Under the pieces are notes generated by a model that had not been told where the DNA came from, did no database searches, and saw only the letters and a program-made list of their open reading frames with translations. 33,982 nucleotides of DNA. Origin: Halocafeteria seosinensis. Lineage: Eukaryota; Sar; Bigyra; Bicosoecida. Where the stretch lies: positions 1-33,982 of the forward strand of contig LVLI01000544.1 in NCBI GenBank assembly GCA_001687465.1, given 5' to 3'. The position numbers and the translations under genes were made by a program. Every line of letters starts with the position of its first letter. Within the stretch, counting starts at the first letter, position 1. Of this stretch, positions 10,301-21,200 are shown piece after piece.

Positions 10301-13019
10301 GAGGTATTTGCCGATTCGCATGAGCATTTATTCCGTACGTAGTCGTACGTAGGCCAGCTGGTGTTGTCTTGTACGTCTTCATGATTTCTGATGGTTTACA
10401 GGTCACGGGTTCGAAAACAAAAATATTCGAAAACTATGGAGCATGCCATCCATACCGATGCAGTTCTTTGAACCTAGTGAACCGAACAATGCACGGATCG
10501 AAGGACGTGGACTATGGGATATTGGAAATTTATACGCGGCTGCCATGGGCACACTTGCCCGATTTGACCTAGAGAGAATGAGATCGCCTGGCGACGAGCC
10601 GCTCTGGAGAATAATTGCCGACAACACGTATAGCGCTGTCCTAGAGTCATACGAGCGCTTAGCAGATATGTACGATACTAGTAGCCAAAACATGGCTGCA
10701 CTTTCTGTGCTCATTCAAGGCATTCTTTTGGGTGCCAAAATCTTAGGAATCGTGATACTAGGGTTGGCGGTATTTCGTCCGGGGATCCATGCCATTGCGA
10801 AAGCGAGGATGGGTTTGCATGGTATTGTTAACAGAATTCCGTATCGGATAGTGAAGTTCTTCCACAAGAAGTATCGCGCTATTGCGGATATATACAACAA
10901 TATTGAAAGAAGCGATGAAGAGACGGCAGATATGTTGGAGAAGAAACTCGAGTCTGAAGAATTGCGTGACAACTCAAAAGTGTATTCCACTAAGCGTTCT
11001 AGCAATCTATGGAATAATGTGAGGACAGTGCCTCTGCAGTCACTCAAGGAGAGGAATAACTCTCAGCTGGAGGAAAACGCAGTCTTTGGCCACAAGCAAC
11101 GGAATGCTGACTCATCGGAAGTAGACAACAAGGCACACTATGTCAATAACGAGTCCCCGAAAAAGACAGTCGCCAGTTCACCGTCGGTGGTGAATCCTAA
11201 AGCAGTAGACCGGTTACGCGAGGAAGACCAGAGGAACTATGACAGCCTGTTGAAACAGCACGACCCCGAGGAAGACATTACTCACTCTGTGGACGAGCAC
11301 CAAATCGGAATGGACGCAGAACATGATGTGCAGCTAAGCTATGCTATGCGCCAAGCAAACGAGACTATACAACGCGAACTTCATGATAAAAGCGTTGCAA
11401 AGGAGTTTCCAGAGTCATATGGACCTGATGGTGTTTTACGGGAGGAGGTTAAACCCGGAGTACAAATTCCGAAGTTGTGTGACCATAATCTACGGCTACA
11501 TGACAAGCTTATGGGAATCCCGAAAACCACAGGTTGCGAAGAGCACAGTGCCGTGGCGACTGATCAGGGGACGAAGCCTGAGGTTGCCGAGGACGAACAA
11601 GACCAAGAAGACAAGACTGCACAGGAAGATGGTGCCGGATTTTTGCTTCCTAGCCAATTGAACATGAGCCCTGACTCAGGCAACCATGCAGTGGAGTCCA
11701 AACAACTCCGCTTGAGTGCCGTAAATCGAAAGTATATGACGGACGGTGGGGCCCGCGGAGAGAAAGAGGGAACCAACGGGTATGACCCCTCAGAAGAATC
11801 ATCTCCTGAACATGCTGATGCAGCGTCCGAGAAGGAGCCGGGAGTAAACTCGAAGGAACAGAGCGGTGACTCAAAACCCTTAGTAACCTCGGATTCCACG
11901 TCGAGCAGTACCACTCAATCCAACAGCGGAGGTGAAGCCAAGGAGGATTTGGCCAACGGAAAGAAACTTGGGAATGCCAACGTTCAACCCTCGCCTCCCA
12001 ACAATAGGTGGGTTAAGGCTGATGCGTCTCCTAACCATGTGCGACGGGACGATGAGGTTCAGCGTTCCACTAGTCAAGGTTTTCCAGCTAGGTCCGTAAG
12101 CAGTTCTCAAATCGGGTCCCAGAATTTGAACCTGCTGCTGCTCCTTTTCAGAGGGCATGGAGGGCATGAAGATGACAAAAGAATTTGGACTCTAGTGGTG
12201 CAATTGTGTTTCGGCGTTCTGGTAATGGCAGGGCTTTTCAGCTCAAGTTTTGTTATGCGCGCCCAACTAATGCGTGGAGGCGCCACCACAGCTTCTGTAA
12301 TCAACTTTGGCTCTCGACGAGTGCACGTCAGCACAGAAATAACTATTCTTGCGCGCGAACTACTCATTAACGATGGAGAGTTTTTTCCATCGTTCAACGA
12401 CACTAGGGATAGACTTCTTGAAAGGATTGATTACTTAAGACTAATCCACAACAGTCTTCGCTTTGGCAACCCAGAATTGAATCTCCCGGGTGGGGCTCTG
12501 GCCAGCACTTCTGACGACTTCCGCGCTCAAGGGAAAAATGAATCGGACGATCCCTATGGAAACGCATTCTTTCCACGTGGAATTGATGTTGGAATCGAGT
12601 TTCTTGAGAACTCGGCGAAACTCATTATTGACCAGTACGATGGCAGAATGCACTTACCTGGACCTAACCGCACGGCATTAGAGCAAGTATCCTTGATACA
12701 CAAAATGGTGCGTCTGGATCGGAACTATATTCGCCCCGCTCTCCTTGATTCCAGCAGACAGTTGTTTAATAGCGGCATATCCTCCTTGGAATCTTTGGAA
12801 TTGTATGAAGGGTTATTGTTCTTGTGTGACCTGTCCGTTTACTTAATCCTGTATTTGACCATTTACCGGACCATCGTAAAACAACTCCGATCAGAAGGGC
12901 GGAGAAGAGAAGATATGCTTTCCTTGATTCCTCGCTCTGTAGTAGAACATACCAAATCTTTGCATGTATTTTTTCAGCGTGGAGGTGGCAAAGATGGTGG
13001 AATGGTTCGTGGTAGGTAG
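7341..13019 (+). CDS. TmcB/TmcC-like multi-pass membrane protein with TPR-type domain (nine exons)
   Basis: Reconstructed exons: 7341-7547, 7614-7767, 7840-7881, 7950-7978, 8053-8122, 8201-8322, 8397-8712, 8787-10334 and 10402-13019. The eight introns are 66-78 bp, GT...AG, all phase-compatible, giving about 1,701 residues. The first seven exons encode some seven or eight membrane helices (e.g. VILLVIDWLQVVQLLV; LITLGMMVYLVLF), containing the family-typical stretch SIWPLKALRALV. Exon 8 carries an acidic run (about residues 445-475), then the helical TmcB/TmcC TPR-like domain (about 485-690: KYYIFEYDIELMVRILLEDP) and another membrane helix (743-770). Exon 9 has helices near 925-955, 1420-1448 and 1633-1655 and a 390-residue charged, probably disordered linker (1020-1412). 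It ends shortly after EDMLSLIPRSVVE. Relatives in ciliates and other protists often carry PAS or cyclase domains; none is visible here. The role is probably membrane sensing or signalling, inferred. The donor of intron 4 (GTTCGT) is weak, and a further 3' exon cannot be excluded. Confidence 0.85.
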
Positions 13020-13393
13020 ACCGGATATCCGTAGCGGTGACTTGGCTGGCTGCCCAGAGCTGTTCTGGACAAAGAGAAAGCCGCCCTGTGAAGGAATCAT
13101 AATGGGCAATAAGACACATGGAGGGGACGTCAGTAGCAGCTTCCACGGGGACAGAAACCCCCGGACAGCTGCTCGTCGGAGTGCGACACAACGAAGATGT
13201 TTTTTCTAGTTTTCTTCTTTGCGACAAGTAACAGGGTGTGCGATGGGAGACACTCTAACTGACACCATTCCTTACTGCACCAAGTGGAAATGCATTCACA
13301 GATACACTCGGTTGTGATTCGAGAACTAAATTATCCACAACTCAGGCATTGAACGCGCCTGCCTTCCTCGTTGTGTCTGTTTAGCTATCGGGA
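13020..13393. other. Convergent intergenic spacer
   Basis: The 374 bp lie between the stops of two convergent genes and presumably hold both 3' UTRs. No gene or clear hairpin was noticed. A minor frame (12964-13209) overlaps the end of the TmcB-like gene without coding character. Confidence 0.5.
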
Positions 13394-15655
13394 TCAAAAG
13401 ATCCAATTCTGGGTACGTGACAAAGGTGAAGCCAATACCCGGTGCACCTCTTCCAACCGGCGAGTGGAGGAAGAACCCCATACACCTATCTTGGTAAGAA
13501 TACCATCCAATGCTGTAGAAATATACTTCGCGAAGGTTGACGTGAGATGCGAACTGTCCCTCATGACCAATAGGTTTTCAACTACAGCTGGGCAGTATCT
13601 TTTGCCACACACAAGTGTGTGTGTGTCGACGAAGTATCCTCCATGTTGTGTTGCGATTCGCTTTTCCAAAGAGTAAAGATCATTGTGTCGACCTTTTATT
13701 TTGTTTCTTGGAGTCGCGCACGTTTGTACGTCTGCCGGATGTTGACTGAGACATGCCGGAGGACTAGGGGAATGAGATATTGTATCTCCAAGAATAACAA
13801 AGCTACAGTTGCTACCCATGGAACCAATCGCACTGAATATAGCGTTATATCCATCAGATTGGTCCTTCTCCGTTCCAACATGCCCGTAGCTTGATGCCAT
13901 CACAAGAACGCTTGGCTTTAGCTTCTTGATAGAAGCTATCGCAGTCTTCCGGAACTTGATGCATGCTGAGCTCTTGAACCGGACACTGCTAACTGGTCCT
14001 GGTGGACAAGAGGCTTTGTAAAATACCGTTAGGCTGTAGTTATGCCGCTTTGCGATACTGTCTAAAGCAGCATACCACTGAATTGCATGGGAGTCTCCAA
14101 AAAGAACCATCAGATCCTTACTAGATGTTTTTCCGCCAAGACAAGTACCTCTTCCCTTGGATGCCTTGCTCCAACAACTAGCTACTTTACGTGCGTAGTG
14201 CTGGGGATTATCACGAGAAGCTTCCTTCAGTGATGGCATAGTATTGTTAGGCAAATACATCTGCATCTCAGCTTTCTGGATAATTTTGTTCCATTCCGCT
14301 AGACTTGAGTAGTTCTGGATGTTGAAAGCACGATCAACTCCTTCTCTAGTCGTGGTACGTCCCTGCGATTGAGAAATTCCGGATATTGTCCCTACGCTGA
14401 TCAGCGTTATCACCAGGCCAAAGAAAATGGTTATCCATGGGTTCTTTCCAAGAAATTGGCTGCGGCGTACTGGATTTTCCACCACGTAAAATGTTAACGA
14501 AGACATTCCAATCGTTAACAGGATCGCGGCAACTCTGCCTGAGGATTCAGAGAGGTTCGGAAATAGCATTGGAGCAAGGCTCAAGAAAGGCCAGTGCCAA
14601 AGATATATAGAATAAGAATGACGACCGATCCACTGGAAAAGTCCGAAACCAAGAACTTTGGCTAACCCTGAAGCACCTGTGGCGGAGACTATCGCCATGC
14701 TTCCTAATACAGGTGGCACCGCCCCCAATCCAGGGAACGATGTTTCCGTCGAATACGTAAAGCAGCATAAAATTATGCTGATCAAACCTATCCATGGATA
14801 GGTCTCCTTAGCCCATTTTGGTAGTTGCTGAGCTTTATGCAACGGGGCAGCAGCCAGTAGCGCTCCGGCAGCCATTTCCCAAGCTCGAGCCGGGAGCAAA
14901 TAGAATGAGAATACGTTCTCATGACGAATCCAGTACTCGCATACTGTTAATGAAACAGCAGAAATAAGAACCAAGAGAATTGACGTGGCAAGTCTGAAGC
15001 TTGGAATGAAAAGGACCAGGTTTAGTACTACCGGCCAGAGAGCATAATACTGCTCTTCCACCGCCAGTGACCAGCAGTAGTGAAGCAGCGGAGATAAAGC
15101 ATCATCAGCGTGGAAGTAGTCTCCCAGTATTTCTGCGAAGTGAATGTTTGCTCGATATGTCGCGACGCTCATTCCATCCTCTAAGAGCGAGGGATAGAGT
15201 AATGGCGGAAGAAGGTACCTTCCCAGGAAAACCGTCGTTAGCAAGACGAGCGCCGAAGCTGGGAGCAGTCTCTTAATTCGTCTAGCAAAGAATCCGGGGA
15301 TACTGATGGTCCCAGATGTATCCACCTCCTTTATGAGCAGGGCTGTCACTAAATATCCACTGAGGACAAAGAAAATATCAACTCCGATAAAGCCTCCGGA
15401 AAACCCGGGAAGTCCGGCGTGGTAGAGGACCACCATCACGACCGCAATGGCTCTCAGACCTTCAATGTCTTTGCGGAATTTCCATGTCGGGGTCTGTTGC
15501 TCACCGCCGCTAAGAAAAGAAGAGCCATCCGATGAACGGTGTTTGAGTAATGCCTCAGTTTCTTCTTCCATCGGGGAGGCATCGGTTTCGGTCGCAACCA
15601 GGGAATTAGCTGCCATTGCCCCTTGCTGCTGATGCTCACTCCCGAACGCTCCCAT
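13394..15655 (-). CDS. OafA-like acyltransferase-3 membrane protein with C-terminal SGNH domain
   Basis: 753 residues, no introns. Residues 60-430 form an acyltransferase-3 domain: DIEGLRAIAVVMVVLYHAG (catalytic-type His at 79), FSGGFIGVDIFFVLSGYL, FFARRIKRLLPA, the HYCWSLAVEEQYY signature (about 192-204), WIGRHSYSIYLWHWP, and about ten membrane helices. A linker leads to a C-terminal SGNH hydrolase domain with block I GDSHA (about 519-523) and the Asp/His pair in MRDSSHLT (about 700). In bacteria this architecture O-acetylates surface polysaccharides, the SGNH domain presumably completing transfer on the outer face; the substrate here is unknown. The soluble N-terminus is a eukaryotic-looking addition of about 55 residues with an M-G-x-x-x-S start (MGAFGS) and an acidic dileucine motif (ETEALL). 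Lack of introns and bacterial-type architecture suggest horizontal acquisition, though similar genes occur in other algae. The start ATG is unambiguous in this frame. Confidence 0.92.
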   Translation of the reverse strand: MGAFGSEHQQQGAMAANSLVATETDASPMEEETEALLKHRSSDGSSFLSGGEQQTPTWKFRKDIEGLRAIAVVMVVLYHAGLPGFSGGFIGVDIFFVLSGYLVTALLIKEVDTSGTISIPGFFARRIKRLLPASALVLLTTVFLGRYLLPPLLYPSLLEDGMSVATYRANIHFAEILGDYFHADDALSPLLHYCWSLAVEEQYYALWPVVLNLVLFIPSFRLATSILLVLISAVSLTVCEYWIRHENVFSFYLLPARAWEMAAGALLAAAPLHKAQQLPKWAKETYPWIGLISIILCCFTYSTETSFPGLGAVPPVLGSMAIVSATGASGLAKVLGFGLFQWIGRHSYSIYLWHWPFLSLAPMLFPNLSESSGRVAAILLTIGMSSLTFYVVENPVRRSQFLGKNPWITIFFGLVITLISVGTISGISQSQGRTTTREGVDRAFNIQNYSSLAEWNKIIQKAEMQMYLPNNTMPSLKEASRDNPQHYARKVASCWSKASKGRGTCLGGKTSSKDLMVLFGDSHAIQWYAALDSIAKRHNYSLTVFYKASCPPGPVSSVRFKSSACIKFRKTAIASIKKLKPSVLVMASSYGHVGTEKDQSDGYNAIFSAIGSMGSNCSFVILGDTISHSPSPPACLSQHPADVQTCATPRNKIKGRHNDLYSLEKRIATQHGGYFVDTHTLVCGKRYCPAVVENLLVMRDSSHLTSTFAKYISTALDGILTKIGVWGSSSTRRLEEVHRVLASPLSRTQNWIF

Positions 15656-15744
15656 GTCGGTACGTACTTACTTTAACACTAACACTTTCACCCAAACTGC
15701 CTCGAACCTAGTGACGAAACATAGGCAAATGACTACACGACACG

Positions 15745-16727
15745 ATGGAGTTGCAAACGCACGGGTGGGGTCGACAAGTTGAAGTTGCCGCTGCGGGAAA
15801 CTGGCAGTCTGGCAGTTTCGTATATACCGAGTACTTCAATGACCATCATCGAAGCGAAAATCTTGATTTAGAAAAGAATATCTACGCTAGTCAGCGAAGA
15901 CGTCAAGTAGACGTCGGCGGCAAGAAAATTTTGAAGACTGTGGCCGTGATCCAACTTCGACTACAAATCAACCTGCTCTTCGCCGTGGAAATGAAATAGA
16001 TTCCTTGTTCAGTGGACTCTCCGAAGCTGACTTTATGATTGAAGAGTATGTCATCCCTCCATCAGCAGAATCTTTGAACGCGGACGGGAGATATTGAACT
16101 CGAGTCACGCACTGCACGATGCCCAAGTAGTAATGGAAGCCCAACGACACTCGATACAGAGTGCGAGGATCCTCTTACAGGTACTACAACTTCGACGACT
16201 ATCGAATGTGATTTGGAGGGGGCAGAGTGCAGGTATACTGTGCACAATCAGTTATAATTCCTGTATTGCTCCGCTCTGATGATGGAACTACAGGATGAAG
16301 CGACACCAGCATAACTCGTGACGCCATTCGCTGTGATGGAAGAACAATCACTGGCGAGACAGACAAACTCGGTTCATTTGTCTCAAGCCTACTGACGATG
16401 GAATCATCGCAAGCAGCGAGGACCGTGGCGCCTCCTACACCCAGTCCATCGCCTACATCGTCTTCGACCCCAACTCCGTCATCCTCCTCGACATCGACTC
16501 CCAGTGCTACTTCAAGCTCTCCCACTCCTTCGAAGTCAACGTCTAGACTCCCAACCAGTACTCCAAGTCCCACTATGTCAGGTACAGCTACCTCCGCGGT
16601 CACACCAAGCGCTGGACCTTCTTCTAAGGAAGATGATGAAGGCGACAAGGGCAACCAATCGAATTCCGAAACATCAGCTGGAGTTATTGCACGAACCCTT
16701 ATCAGTTCAGTGATTCTTTACAAATAA
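15745..16727 (+). pseudogene. Decayed gene ending in a Ser/Thr/Pro-rich stalk and hydrophobic tail
   Basis: Protein-like text runs across the region but changes frame several times. An 84-codon frame from 15745 gives way, after about 15910, to another frame (ENFEDCGRDPTSTTN ... SLFSGLSEADFMIEEY). That stops near 16098 and continues in a third frame (ELESRTARCPSSNGSPTT ... TIECDLEGAECRYTVHN). A further shift gives IIPVLLRSDDGTTG, an in-frame TGA, then SDTSITRDAIRCDGRTITG and a Pro/Ser/Thr block (16398-16600). The last residues before the stop at 16727 are acidic then hydrophobic (AGVIARTLISSVILY), like a short membrane anchor. The architecture echoes the stalked surface protein at 18282-21515. 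At least two frameshifts plus one stop argue for a pseudogene; unrecognised introns or sequencing errors are alternatives. Confidence 0.45.
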
Positions 16728-18281
16728 CGCGCTCGTGGGAAGCATGGACACCACCCCGTCATGGATGCCGCAAACGGGAGGAAGCAAGTGGTCTATACTT
16801 TGAAGAACGAGCTGCCTCGGACCAAAGATTTAGAAATTTCCAAAAACTGATCGACAAGGGGGCAATAACATCTAGTCATTGCACCCTGAGGAAGCACTGC
16901 ACACTAGAATGTAGCCTACTTAGCTCAACGAATATTATGCATGTCGTAGAAAAACTAACCCATGTGTTTTGCTCTGTTCACCTGCACTAATTTCAAATTC
17001 AAACCGAGACTACCGGTAGTATTACGGGTGAGTGTGTCAAGGGCCGATCACGCAGATTTACCTAGTATTGGGCTCTTTTATGTAGAGGATACTTCTCACG
17101 ACACTTTGAGTACTGGACTAATTTTGCCGGGTAGTTAATCACCCAAGAGAAAGATGCGAAATTGAAGCAATGCATGATATGCATGTGTTTGAGAGAAATA
17201 CTTAATACAGTATACGTACATGTGTTTTGTTCACCCACGTCCACACCCTAGACCGACTTGTATGTTTTTCAAGAAGGTTTAAGCCTGCAGTATTCCATGG
17301 AACCATGAAGTGTTGGATACTTGTCAGCTGCAATTGTGTTTCTTAGAAAACCCCACGACGCTTGTGTCTTGTTGCTTTGCTCGAAGCATTCCCCCGGGGC
17401 TGATCGCACCAGTTCTGTTTGCGATCATTCGCGAAGGGCAGTCTGGCAGAATATTCTTCGAGGGCTCTTACGAGGTTTGCTAGTTTGTTTGATTATTTCC
17501 GAGGAGGGAACAGTGGTATCCGATCGATCCATCGGAATATCCTGTTTCGGTAGATCGAAGCAACAACACTGCACCGGCTTGTTTCCAACCGGTAAAGCGT
17601 CTAAGAACCTTGTGCTACCTGGAGCTACCGGATCCCAAACGTTGTGTTGTGGATTGCTTCCCCTTCATTCTACAACTGTACTTGAGCAAACACACACGAG
17701 ACGAAGAGGCATTATAAGAAAGCAGCAAGTACATACCGTGTTCACCTTGCGCAAAGCAACACGACACACCTTGTTTGTGTCTGGAGGACCGTTAGAGGCG
17801 GATGGATGGAAACGAGAGGAGGGTACAACCTAAATGTATGATGACGACCCTCCAGTATCCTTTCTTTCATTTTAACCGTAACCATGAGAGAGGCACGATT
17901 GTCGTCGAACGAGAAAAAATGGAATGCCTGGCGTATCGGAGAATGGCGGATCAGCTTCTTGGAATTCTATGGAAACTTCTTTTGTTCACGACGTGGAGGT
18001 CTTTCTCCGGCATTCAGAGTCCCAAACATATTCTGCAGAGCCACAGAGCCAAGACGGAGAATCTGCAGCACGAATGCCCCAGAATAGGGTCAATGGTGCC
18101 TCAAACAACAGTAGGTGGTTGGAGCACTACACGTACTACCGGTACACTCCAAGAGAGTGGAGAGCAATCCCATACAGCGTGGTGGCACCATTTTTGGTCG
18201 GGGGTGCAGTTTCTGGTGGGAATATGTAAGGACATACTCAGCTTATTATTACAAGTACCATCCGTTTGCGCAGCCAGTGCG
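16728..18281. other. Long 5' region of the GLUG/LamG gene
   Basis: No recognisable gene. A 170-codon frame (17321-17833) has no domain and an unremarkable composition. The GLUG gene's own frame is open upstream to an ATG at 17802, but that extension has no protein-family character. In another frame, 17924-18229 encodes a polar stretch ending in a hydrophobic Gly-rich segment, just before a GTAAGG donor-like site at 18226. It might be an unrecognised upstream exon or a decayed gene. Confidence 0.4.
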
Positions 18282-21200
18282 ATGTTAACTACCGATGTTG
18301 CCGGTCACAGACGGACTTTCGTCAAGGAGGAGCACCGAAGTAGCACGATAAAGGCATCATTCTCCAAATTGTATTTGATTGGAACTTTTATTTTGCTCGT
18401 AAATTCTATCAATGCGACGGATCTGAGGAATTCCATTCAGAATGAAGGAGAAAGTTGTTTCAAGTATACCCCAAGCAAGAATCTATTCGAGCTGAACTGC
18501 ACTCTGTTGGACTGGCAAAAGGCCAACTACGGCAACCACCATCACATAACACTCAAAGCAAACGAAACATTTGATGGAAATGACAACGAAATAGACTTGG
18601 CAAGCTTTAATGATTTTCGGGGTCTCTTTGTAGTGGATGATTCCGGTGTGTCGTCCCTAGAGCGAGCCCCACTTATTAGAAATGTCGATGTAAAGAATGG
18701 GGAGACAAACACGGATGGGGGCTTTATCGTTCAATCAAACCAGAGGTTTTTTATTGTTGATTCCTGTAGTTCTACAGGAGTGATAGATCTCAGGGGAGGG
18801 GGAATATGTGGACGACGTTGTGGTGAAGATATGGGTCATATTTTGATCACTGGATGTCAGTCCACAGGGAAAATCAAAGGCCGTGGTGCCGGTGGTATTG
18901 CAGGGCACCGTATCGCAGAATACTGGGGTAGTGCGAGAATTGTGGATTGTCATTCAATTGGAGATATCGAGGGGGGCGATGCAGGAGGCATTGTAGGAGG
19001 GCTAGTTGCTACGATCGGGGCCACGGCTGACATTATTGATTGTTCTTCCACAGGAAAACTCCTCGGGATTGGTGTTGGCGGTATTACAGGTGATCATGCA
19101 GCTAAGGATGAAGGCACAGTCAATATAAGTGGTTGCTACTCGGTGGGAGACATCCAAGGAGACGATTCGGGAGGCATTGTAGGGGACAGCGCAGGCGACC
19201 GAGATGGCATCGTTACCATTCAGCAGTGTCTCTCTGAAGGAGTTATCTCAGGACGACAGGCTGGTGGAATTACAGGTACAATGGCTGGTGGAGATACTGG
19301 AGATGTTGAAATACAAAAATGTCGTTCTACTGGAGAAATCACAGGACATCGTGCTGGTGGAATTGCAGGTGCGCTTGTTGGTGACAATGGAAACGCTGAA
19401 ATACGACAATGCCATTCTACTGGAGAAATCACAGGAAGTAACGCAGGTGGCATCACTGGATCATGGGCCGGACACGATCATGGGCATACCAAGCTAGAGC
19501 AATGCTACTCTTTGGGAAACGTTGATGGCGCTGACAGCGGAGGCATATGCGGCTGGCGGACTGCGGAGGATGGTGCCAAAGTAGAAATAAGCGATTGCTA
19601 CTCTAGAGGGATGATCAGTGGATCGCATGCCGGTGGTATTTGTGGAGATGAAGTTGGAAAGGACGATGAGTTTGGTGGTGGAGAGCTCTTTATCACCAAT
19701 AGCTACGCGTCTGGTTCCATTGCAGCTGGTGCCGGTGGATTATTAGGTGGTATCGACCCAGATGCAATAGTCGAAGTGAAATACTCTGTATACAATGGAG
19801 GTGACTTGGTGGGGGGAGGAGCAGGTGGATCAGTCGATGTTGATACTGACAACTCCGACAATTTGAAGGACATCGAAGGACAACTATATCTGCAAGGTAC
19901 AACTAACCAATGGTTGAATGATACATGGGTTGTGACGGGAAACAATGGGTTGCCGATATTACGATTTCAGTTTCTTACCACCTCTCCCAGCATGTCGACT
20001 ACTGTTTCCCCTGTCTTCTCCAGCTCTGTATCGCCCACGACTTCCCCGACTGAAACTTATCGAAACTTTCGCTTGGGTCTTCCTACACCTGTCCGAGCTT
20101 ATTATGATTTTAATGACGATGTGGATGCCTTTCGTGATCGAGCAGGTCATTATCACGCCATCAATCAGGGAGCAACCTTGTTGGAAGACCAAGGAACGGT
20201 GGGACATGCACTTTCGTTTGAACGTGGTGAATATGTGGATCTTGAAGGAGCTTTGGATGTTGGAACAGGTAGTTTCACCTTTGCAATTTGGGCGTATCCG
20301 ACTGTCAATGAAAATAATAAGTGGGGAATTCCAGCGCAACATATTTTACGTACCGCAGGCAATGGGCGTCGAACTGAAGTTTCTTTTAGCACCCAAGGTC
20401 GACGGAAGATTCGTTTTGAAAGCAAAAATCAAAATGGAGAGGCCAAAATGTTTAGTCAAGGTGAATTGCCCTTAAACGAATGGACGCATGTGGTGGTGAC
20501 TCGAAAGAATCGTCATGTTACCATCTTTCTAAATGGATCCGAAGACCATCAAAGTCAAGTCTTATCTGGAGCGATAACAGCGTCAGACGGTGCATTGTCG
20601 GATCAACGAGGCTCAAAGGGGGATGGAATGCGAAAAGGCTTCCGAGTGGATCAATGTATTATTTGGCCGCGCGTCCTGTCTGAGATGGAAATTCAGGGAC
20701 TCTACAATTTACGATTCCAGTTGCTTGCCACACCGTCGCCCATAACGACCTCCACGTCGGGTAGTAGGAGCCCCTCCGTAACTCCTACAGAGACGTATAC
20801 ATCCTCTCAAAGCCCAACGAGGTCCAGCACAAGTTCCGCGTCTGTAACAACCACTTCGTCGTTGTCTCCTACGTCATCGCTGTCGGGTAGTTGGAGCCCC
20901 TCCGTAACTCCTACAGGGACGCCTACGTCCTCGAAAACACCGACGAGGTCCGGCACTATTTCCGCGTCTGTAACAACCACATCGTTTTCGCCTCCTATGT
21001 CATCGCTTTCTGGCAGTACGATCCCACCAGTAACTCCCTCAACAAAAGTAACCGGAACAAACCGTTTGTCTTTCACTGCATCCCCGTTTGGTGGGCGGGA
21101 CCGCTCAGTAACTCGTACAAAGACTTATACGTCTTCAACGTCACCGACGGATTCAGGCACAGCCGTAGCCATACCGTCTTCGTCCCTTGCGGATTCGCGG

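Noticed and set aside
11564-11914. Ser-rich minus-strand frame within the TmcB-like gene
   Set aside because: Antisense to the charged linker of exon 9; its composition merely mirrors the acidic and basic codons there.
16199-16654. 151-codon minus-strand frame rich in Val, Gly and Asp
   Set aside because: Reverse-strand reading of the Ser/Thr/Pro block of the pseudogene; such shadows also occur opposite the stalk at 20807-21076 and opposite the repeats at 23858-24232.
17321-17833. 170-codon plus-strand frame upstream of the GLUG gene
   Set aside because: No domain, no homology to neighbours and no clear start context; probably chance.
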